Below, piece by piece: positions 7,408-12,482 of a stretch of 12,482 bases of DNA (its first letter is position 1; the number at the start of each line of letters is the position of its first letter). A program made the translations under genes and the position numbers. Source of the stretch: Rhodospirillales bacterium (GTDB lineage: Bacteria; Pseudomonadota; Alphaproteobacteria; CACIAM-22H2); assembly GCA_016195145.1 (NCBI GenBank), contig JACQAF010000018.1, positions 1 through 12,482 on the forward strand, in the 5' to 3' direction. The notes below the pieces were generated by a model. That model worked only from the letters and a program-made list of their open reading frames with translations, did no database searches and was not told where the DNA came from.

Positions 7408-8226
7408 TCAGGCCGCAGCGCGGTCTTCCTTCGGCATGATGGTGTAGGGATGCGCCGCCCCCGGCAGGGCCATGAAGCGCTCGGCCCAGGCGCGCACGTT
7501 CGGCCAGCGCGCGATATCGAAGCCGCCCTCCTCGGCCGTGGCGACCCACGGGAAGATGGCGATGTCGGCGATGGTCGGCTCGGTCCCGGCGACGAACTTG
7601 CTCGCGCCCAGATGGCGGTCGAGCATGTCGAGCGCCGCCTCGCCGCGCTGGCGGGTGAAGGCGACGACCGGCGGCTCCTGCTTGAAGAACTGGGTGAAGC
7701 CGCGGGTCATGCCGAGGCCGGTCGCCATGCGGTCGAAATCCCAGGCCAGCCATTCGGCGATACGGCGCTTTTCGGCCGGCGTGCGGCCGCCGAACTTGCC
7801 GAACGCATCGGCGAGGTATTCAAGAATCACGTTCGACTGCACGACGCATTCGTCGCCATGCCGCAGCACCGGCACCTGGGCGAAGCGATTAATCGCCAGG
7901 AATTCGGGCGCCCGGTGCGCGCCGGCGCGCAGATCGACATGCTTGTAGTCCCATTTCGCGCCAAGCATCGACAGCATCAGCCCGACCTTGCACGCCGGCA
8001 TCGACAGATAAAGCCCATGGAGGACCAGTTTGCGATCCTTCGCCGGCCTCGCCTTCCGGACCGGCGCGGCCTTGCCGATCAGCGCGCCCCTGGCCGCTCG
8101 CGCCGCGGATTTCTTCGCCGCGCGCTTGATCGTGGCCGTCGCCGCCAGTTTCTTCGCTTTCTTCGGCCGCGCCTTCGATCTGGGTTTTGCTTTCGATTTC
8201 GCTTTAGTTTTTTTTGCTTTTGCCAT
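7408..8226 (-). CDS. Glutathione S-transferase with histone H1-like basic N-terminal tail
   Basis: The 272-aa product has two parts. Residues 1-66 are a low-complexity tail with about 19 Lys, 8 Arg and 20 Ala and only one acidic residue, built from AKAK, KAKK and RAAKK-like units like the C-terminal tails of H1-like bacterial proteins. From residue 67 a normal GST follows: LVLHGLYLSMPACKVGL, RFAQVPVL with the cis-proline, QS at 130-131 where most GSTs have ES, NVILEYLAD, then the helical domain with TIADIAIFPW. The tail is probably translated: GGAG lies eight bases before the ATG at 8226, and no ATG or GTG start lies between tail and GST. The first 15 or so codons use AAA heavily, so this stretch is AT-rich in a GC-rich genome. 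It follows gatB by 40 nt. Nucleic acid or membrane binding of the tail is a guess. Confidence 0.85.
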   Translation of the reverse strand: MAKAKKTKAKSKAKPRSKARPKKAKKLAATATIKRAAKKSAARAARGALIGKAAPVRKARPAKDRKLVLHGLYLSMPACKVGLMLSMLGAKWDYKHVDLRAGAHRAPEFLAINRFAQVPVLRHGDECVVQSNVILEYLADAFGKFGGRTPAEKRRIAEWLAWDFDRMATGLGMTRGFTQFFKQEPPVVAFTRQRGEAALDMLDRHLGASKFVAGTEPTIADIAIFPWVATAEEGGFDIARWPNVRAWAERFMALPGAAHPYTIMPKEDRAAA

Positions 8227-8266
8227 GACGCATTCTCCGTCGCGAAATGTGTGAGAGGTAGCGGCG

Positions 8267-9588
8267 CTATCCCGCCAGTTTCTTTTTCAGAATCTCGTTG
8301 GCCATCGCCGGGTTCGCCTTGCCCTGCGTCGCCTTCATCACCTGGCCGACGAACCAGCCGAACAGCGCCTGCTTGCCGGAACGATATTCGGCGACCTTGG
8401 CGGCGTTGTCGGCGATCACCTTGTCGATCGCCGCCTCGATGGCGCCTGTGTCGGTGACCTGCTTCAAGCCCTTTTCCTCGACGATCGCGGCCGCGTCCTT
8501 GCCGGTCTCGACCATCAATGCGAACACGTCCTTGGCGATGCGGCCGGAAACGGTGTTGTTCTCGATCAGGTCGAGCAGGCCGGCGAGCGCCTTGGCCGAA
8601 ACCGGCGATTGCGCAATGTCCTTGCCTTCGCGGTTGAGCGCGCCGAACAGCTCGACGATCACCCAGTTGGCGGCGAGCTTGGGGTCCTTGCGGCCATTGA
8701 CGACGGTTTCGAAGAACGCCGCCGATTCCTTTTCCGCCACCAGCACGCCGGCGTCGTAGGGGCTGAGCTTGTAGTCGCGCACGAAGCGTTCCTTCTTCGC
8801 GTCCGGCAGCTCGGGCATCGCAGTGCGGATTTCCTCGATGCGTTTGTCGTCGAGAACGAGAGGCAGCAGGTCGGGATCGGGAAAATAGCGGTAATCGTGC
8901 GCGTGCTCCTTGGAGCGCATCGGGCGCGTCTCGCTGCGGCCGGGATCGAACAGCCGGGTTTCCTGCCGCACCGTGCCGCCATCCTCGATCAGCGCCACCT
9001 GGCGGCGCGCCTCGTACTCGATCGCCTGCATGACGTAGCGCACCGAGTTGACGTTCTTGATCTCGCAGCGCGTGCCATAGGCCTCGCCTGCCTTGCGTAC
9101 CGAAACGTTGGCGTCGCAGCGCATGGAGCCTTCTTCCATGTTGCCGTCGCAGGTGCCGAGATAGCGCAGGATCGAGCGCAGCTTGCGCAGATAAGCTCCC
9201 GCTTCCTCGGGCGAGCGCAGGTCCGGCTCCGACACGATCTCCATCAGCGCCACGCCCGACCGGTTGAGGTCGACATAGGTCTTGGCCGGATGCTGGTCGT
9301 GCAGCGACTTGCCGGCGTCCTGCTCCATGTGCAGCCGCGTGATGCCGATCTCGCGCGTCTTGCCCTCGGCAAAATCGATCGCCAGCCGGCCGCCGGAGAC
9401 GATGGGCTGCGAATACTGCGAAATCTGGTAGCCTGCCGGCAGGTCGGCGTAAAAATAGTTCTTGCGGTCGAAGACCGAGACGCGGTTGATCGTCCCCTCG
9501 ATGCCGAAGCCGGTGCGGATCGCCTGCTCGACGCAATGGCGGTTGATCACCCCATCTCCCACGTGCCAGTCTTGCCTTCGATTAGCAT
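8267..9588 (-). pseudogene. gatB: gatB, broken by a 5'-proximal deletion with frameshift
   Basis: GatB is the kinase/transamidation subunit of GatCAB, which converts Glu-tRNA(Gln) and Asp-tRNA(Asn) to Gln-tRNA and Asn-tRNA. The native ATG at 9588, three bases after the gatA stop with AAGGGG seven bases before it, encodes MLIEGKTGTWEMG and then hits TGA at 9547-9549. From GTG at 9550 a different frame gives a full GatB body, VINRHCVEQAIRTGF onward for 427 residues: FDRKNYFY, QDAGKSLHDQHP, NRSGVALMEIVSEPD, GTCDGNMEEGS, EIKNVNSVRYV and the C-terminal YqeY-like tail domain. By comparison with family members from memory, about 44 codons between WEM and VIN are absent, including the GLEVH motif with Glu and His that bind metal in the kinase site. 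The net loss is not a multiple of three. Either an assembly error or true decay; as given it cannot make a working GatB. Confidence 0.85.
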
Positions 9589-9591
9589 GGT

Positions 9592-11002
9592 TCAACCCCT
9601 TACCGGCGCGGCCGTGAAGCCGGCCGCGTGTTCAAGCACGCCAGCAACGCGGAACAGCGTTTCCTCGTCGAAGGCGCGACCGATGATCTGTAGGCCGAGC
9701 GGCAGCCCGTCGGCCGACATCCCGGCCGGCAGCGACAGCCCCGGCAGGCCGGCGAGATTCACCGGCACGGTGAACACGTCGTTGAGGTACATGGCGATCG
9801 GGTCGTCGGCCTTGTCGCCGATGGCGAAGGCGGCCGACGGCGCGGTCGGCGTCAGGATGACGTCGCATTTCTTGTACGCCTCGGCAAAATCGCGCGCGAT
9901 CAACGCGCGCACGCGCTGCGCCTTCAGGTAATAGGCGTCGTAATACCCAGCCGACAGCACGTAGGTGCCGATGAGCACGCGCCGCCGCACCTCGGCCCCG
10001 AAGCCCTCGGCGCGGGTGTTCTCGTACATTTCGTCGAGGCTGTTGCCCGGCACGCGCAGGCCGAACCGCACCCCGTCATAGCGCGCCAGGTTGGACGACG
10101 CTTCGGCGGGAGCAACAATGGAATCACTCGATGCCCTGGCGCCACAGCGCCTCGATCTCGGCCGGCATGCCCTCCACCCGGTATTCCTTGGGAATGCCGA
10201 ATTTGAGGCCGCGCACGTCGCCGGTCATCGCCTTCTCGTAGTCGGGCACCGGTGCGGGCACCGAAGTCGAATCCTTCTCGTCGTGCCCCGCCATCGCGCC
10301 GAGCATGATCGCCGCGTCGCGCACCGTGCGCGTCATCGGCCCGGCCTGGTCGAGCGACGAGGCGAAGGCGACGATGCCCCAGCGCGAGCAGCGGCCGTAA
10401 GTCGGCTTCATGCCAACGATGCCGCAGAACGACGCCGGCTGGCGGATCGAGCCGCCGGTGTCGGTGCCGGTGGCGCCCATGGCGATGCGCGCCGCCACCG
10501 CCGCCGCCGAGCCGCCCGACGAGCCGCCCGGCACCAGCGGGCGGTTGTCGCCCGTCCGGCGCCACGGGTTCTTCACCGGGCCGTAGTAACTGGTGACGTT
10601 CGACGAGCCCATGGCGAATTCGTCGAGATTGGTCTTGCCGAGCATGACCGCACCCGCCCGCCACAGATTGGCGCTGACGGTCGATTCGTAGGACGGACGG
10701 AAGCCGTCGAGGATATGGCTCCCTGCGGTGGTCAGCACGCCCTCGGTGCAGAACAGGTCCTTGATCGCCAGCGGCACGCCTTCGAGCGCGCCGCCCTCGC
10801 CCTTGGCCAGCCGGGCTTCGGCCGCCGCCGCCATGACCAGCGCCTTTTCCGGCGTCTCGGTGATGAAGGCGTTGAGCGGGCGCGCCTCGGCCATCGCGTC
10901 GATATGGGCGTCGGTCAGCTCGCGCGCCGAAAATTTCTTCTGCCGCAGGCCGTCGCGCGCCGCCGCGATGGTCAGGCCGGTCAGATCGCCATTGGCCGCC
11001 AT
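9592..11002 (-). pseudogene. gatA: gatA, broken by an internal deletion with frameshift
   Basis: GatA is the glutaminase (amidase-signature) subunit of GatCAB. The first frame (ATG at 11002, overlapping the gatC stop as TAATG) encodes about 291 normal residues with the Lys-Ser-Ser triad: K81 in AIKDLF, S161 in PGGSSGGS and S185 in DTGGSIRQPA. It stops at TGA 10124-10126 just after PAEIEALWRQGIE. The rest continues in another frame from about 10119, IVAPAEASSNLARYDG, through GTYVLSAGYYDAYYLKAQ and MYLNDVFTVPVNLAGLPG, to the stop at 9592. Family members have about 22 more residues at this point (a W-L-K-x-A-G-A-E-type stretch to the L-P-A-Y before IVAPAEA), so roughly 68 nt are missing and the frame is shifted. 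The two parts otherwise add up to a usual GatA of about 490 aa. The product as written lacks the C-terminal third of the amidase. Confidence 0.85.
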
Positions 11003-11301
11003 TATTCAACTACCTTGGGCACGGAGAAAAAGCCGCCCTCGCCGGCATTCACCGGCTCGCGCGCATTGGCCAGGACCTTGCCGGCATAATTGCCGTCGGT
11101 CACTTTGTCCGCGCGTTGCGGCAGGACCACCGCGACCGCCGAGGTCATCGGCTCGACGCCGTTGGTGTCGAGGGCGTTGAGCTGCTCGACCCAGTCGAGA
11201 ATGGTTTGCAACTCGCCGGCCATCTTGTCGAGGTCGGCTTCGGCGACTTTGATGCGCGCCAGTGTGGCGATACGCGCCACGGTGGCTTTGTCGAGCGACA
11301 T
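11002..11301 (-). CDS. gatC: Asp-tRNA(Asn)/Glu-tRNA(Gln) amidotransferase subunit C
   Basis: Small 99-aa subunit that wraps around GatA and GatB and stabilises the complex. The sequence is typical: MSLDKATVARIATLARI at the start, ELQTILDWVEQLNALDTNGVEPM in the middle (two helices and the VEPM turn), VTDG, ILANA-like VLANAREP and the C-terminal FFSVPKVVE signature. Its stop overlaps the gatA start as TAATG, which couples translation. It is the first gene of the minus-strand cluster and is divergent from ruvX with 59 bp between the starts. That gap must hold both promoters, but I could not find a clear -35/-10 pair in it. It is intact, unlike the two genes behind it. Confidence 0.93.
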   Translation of the reverse strand: MSLDKATVARIATLARIKVAEADLDKMAGELQTILDWVEQLNALDTNGVEPMTSAVAVVLPQRADKVTDGNYAGKVLANAREPVNAGEGGFFSVPKVVE

Positions 11302-11360
11302 TCGGTATCTCTCGTGCTTGAAACGGCTTCGAAAAGCGCGCCGGAAACTATCATCCCGAC

Positions 11361-11834
11361 ATGGCGATCCGCAACCCCACCGACCTGGCCGCCGAACTTC
11401 CCCGCGGGACGCGGCTGCTCGGCTTCGACATCGGCACCAAGACCCTCGGCCTCGCCCTGTCCGACACCGGCCTCGCCATCGCAACGCCGCTGGAGACCCT
11501 GCGCCGGGGCAAATTCACGGCCGATGCCGCGATGTTGCGGGAAATCGTCGTCAAGCAGAACGTCGGCGGCTTTGTCCTCGGCCTTCCCGTCAACATGGAC
11601 GGCAGCGAGGGACCGCGCTGCCAGTCGGTGCGCGCCTTCGCCGCCAATCTTCTCGGCAAGATCGACCTGCCGCTCGCCTTCTGGGACGAGCGCCTGTCGA
11701 CCGCCGCCGTGACCCGGATGATGATCGACGCCGACCTGTCGCGCGCCCGGCGGGCCGAGCTCGTCGACAAGGCCGCCGCCGCCTATATCCTTCAGGGCTT
11801 CCTCGACCATCTGAAGGCGCTCAAGCGAGCCTAA
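11361..11834 (+). CDS. ruvX: RuvX/YqgF family nuclease (Holliday junction resolvase-like, 16S rRNA 5'-end processing)
   Basis: A 157-aa RNase H-fold protein, essential in several bacteria, implicated in maturation of the 16S rRNA 5' end and in Holliday junction cleavage in some species. Family motifs are in order: GFDIGTKTLGLALSD (21-35, with acidic D23), the glycine-rich GLPVNMDGSEG (74-84), the FWDERLST strand with D109-E110, and DKAAAAYILQGFL (136-148, D136). D23, E110 and D136 are the likely metal-binding residues. Its length is slightly above the usual 140 aa because of an N-terminal NPTDLAAELPRG stretch. The ATG has only a weak purine run (GGAAA) upstream. It is divergent from gatC, an arrangement I associate with alphaproteobacteria. 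Confidence 0.9.
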   Translation: MAIRNPTDLAAELPRGTRLLGFDIGTKTLGLALSDTGLAIATPLETLRRGKFTADAAMLREIVVKQNVGGFVLGLPVNMDGSEGPRCQSVRAFAANLLGKIDLPLAFWDERLSTAAVTRMMIDADLSRARRAELVDKAAAAYILQGFLDHLKALKRA

Positions 11835-11878
11835 CGCAAGTCGCTGGGCGCGGCGCCTACGCGGGCCGCTCGGCCGTC

Positions 11879-11908
11879 TTGACCGCCCATGCCCCTTGCC
11901 CGGATGAT
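11879..11908 (+). promoter_or_regulatory. Possible promoter of the acyl-CoA dehydrogenase-like gene
   Basis: TTGACC (11879-11884) and GATGAT (11903-11908) are 18 bases apart, matching five and four of six consensus bases. Transcription would start about 30 nt before the ATG at 11944. The -10 is weak, so this is only a candidate. Confidence 0.35.
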
Positions 11909-11943
11909 GCGGGCACACCGGCCCACCATGGGAGGAGCCGCCG

Positions 11944-12482
11944 ATGGATTTCCGCCTGACCCCCGCCCAGGAAGATTTGCGCGCCCGGGCGCGCGCCCTG
12001 GCGCAAACGGCCATGGCCCCGCGCGCCGCCGAAATCGACCGGACCGAGGCCTATCCGTGGGACCATATCGAGCGGCTGCGCGCCGCCGGTTTCCTCGGCA
12101 TGACCATCCCCAAGGAGCTTGGCGGCCAGGGTCTCGGCTATCTCGAAGCGGTGCTGGTGATCGACGAGATGGCGCGCTGCTGCGGCCCGTCGGCGCGCAT
12201 CGTGGTCGAAACCAATATGGGCGCCGTCGGCGCCATCCTCACCTACGGCACGCCGGCGCAGCGCGAACTGGCGGCACGGCTTGTCCTGTCCGGCGACAAG
12301 CCGGCGATCTGCATCACCGAGACGGGCGCAGGCAGCGCCGCAACCGAAATGACCACCCGCGCCGACCGGCGCGGCGACCGCTATGTGATCAACGGCAAGA
12401 AGCACTGGATCACCGGCGGCGGGGTGTCGCGCCTTCACCTCATCTTCGCCCGGGTGTTCGACGAGCGCGGCGCGGAACAGGG
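11944..12482 (+). CDS. Acyl-CoA dehydrogenase-fold flavoprotein, 3-sulfinopropanoyl-CoA desulfinase-like, 3' end missing
   Basis: The 179 complete codons in the window cover the N-terminal helical domain and the start of the middle beta domain of an acyl-CoA dehydrogenase (about 390 aa in full). The start ATG has a strong ribosome site, GGAGGAG, six bases upstream. The N-terminus reads MDFRLTPAQEDLRARAR; PKELGGQGLGYLEAVLVIDEMA follows; then AICITETGAGSAATEMTTRAD and YVINGKKHWITGGGVSRLHLIF (about 151-172), where the flavin and acyl-CoA bind. Compared from memory with the desulfinase of Advenella mimigardefordensis, the run from GDKPAICI to the window edge is very similar, and R85 lines up with its Arg84, proposed to hold the sulfinate. 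The C-terminal half, where the catalytic Glu of true dehydrogenases would be present or absent, is outside the window, so a normal dehydrogenase is not excluded. Confidence 0.82.
   Translation, partial: MDFRLTPAQEDLRARARALAQTAMAPRAAEIDRTEAYPWDHIERLRAAGFLGMTIPKELGGQGLGYLEAVLVIDEMARCCGPSARIVVETNMGAVGAILTYGTPAQRELAARLVLSGDKPAICITETGAGSAATEMTTRADRRGDRYVINGKKHWITGGGVSRLHLIFARVFDERGAEQ

Noticed and set aside
6710..7753. A single 347-aa minus-strand reading frame spanning both GST genes
   Set aside because: Only the part from 7330 downward is a GST. The upstream part is the other GST gene read in the wrong frame, with Arg/His/Gly-rich shadow composition, and the ATG at 7330 has its own ribosome site.
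8079..9536. A 485-aa minus-strand reading frame over gatB
   Set aside because: It is the out-of-phase shadow of gatB. It has no family similarity, is rich in Arg, Gly and Gln, and has no ribosome site; the GatB motifs are in the neighbouring frame.
8609..9931. A 440-aa plus-strand reading frame opposite gatB and gatA
   Set aside because: It is antisense to conserved GatB and GatA coding sequence and has the His/Arg/Asp-rich make-up of GC-rich shadow frames. It crosses the gatA-gatB boundary without sense.
9538..10145. Programmed bypassing or frameshifting to rescue gatA and gatB
   Set aside because: Conserved residues are missing from the DNA rather than interrupted by extra bases, so no recoding event could restore the family sequence.
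11897..11915. A terminator after ruvX
   Set aside because: TGCCCG/CGGGCA is a 6-bp stem with a 7-nt loop and no T-run. It overlaps a better candidate promoter element for the next gene.

Overview
The window looks like chromosomal DNA of a high-GC alphaproteobacterium, probably of the Rhodospirillales or a near relative. Four things suggest this: a complete gatC-gatA-gatB gene order, a long double-domain dCTP deaminase, CtrA-box-like sites in one intergenic region, and strongly GC-biased third codon positions. I see no transposase, phage gene, CRISPR array or integration scar.

Left block, + strand, 1-4153: an acidic amino acid uptake and breakdown operon. It starts with the 3' part of an L-aspartate dehydrogenase, then a YoaB-like RidA-family imine deaminase, then a complete glutamate/aspartate ABC importer (gltI, gltJ, gltK, gltL). 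A perfect 14-bp hairpin separates the binding-protein gene from the first permease; the last three genes are coupled by 1-nt spacing and an ATGA overlap. Import of aspartate, oxidation to iminosuccinate and imine hydrolysis would form one pathway.

Middle block, 4218-6705: a tRNA-Ser(GCU) on the minus strand with its own sigma70-type promoter, an unrecognised 124-aa protein (minus), a regulatory-looking AT-richer gap, an unrecognised 70-aa helical protein (+), two GC hairpins, and a 388-aa dCTP deaminase built from two copies of the dUTPase/Dcd fold (+).

Right block, minus strand, 6710-11301: read from the right it is gatC-gatA-gatB followed by two different glutathione S-transferases. gatC is intact. 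gatA and gatB are each broken as given: about 68 nt is missing inside gatA and about 130 nt near the 5' end of gatB, and each junction shifts frame into an immediate TGA. The gatB loss removes the conserved metal-binding Glu/His motif. Because GatCAB is normally essential in this group, either the assembly is wrong at two points or the cell has other copies. The first GST carries a 66-residue Lys/Ala/Arg-rich tail like a histone H1 C-terminus.

The last part, + strand, has ruvX (divergent from gatC) and the 5' part of an acyl-CoA dehydrogenase-fold protein that most resembles 3-sulfinopropanoyl-CoA desulfinase and keeps the corresponding arginine.

The points most worth a second look are the double lesion in gatA and gatB, the H1-tailed GST, the aspartate operon with its built-in imine deaminase, and the desulfinase-like gene. 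No gap between genes is longer than 300 bases.
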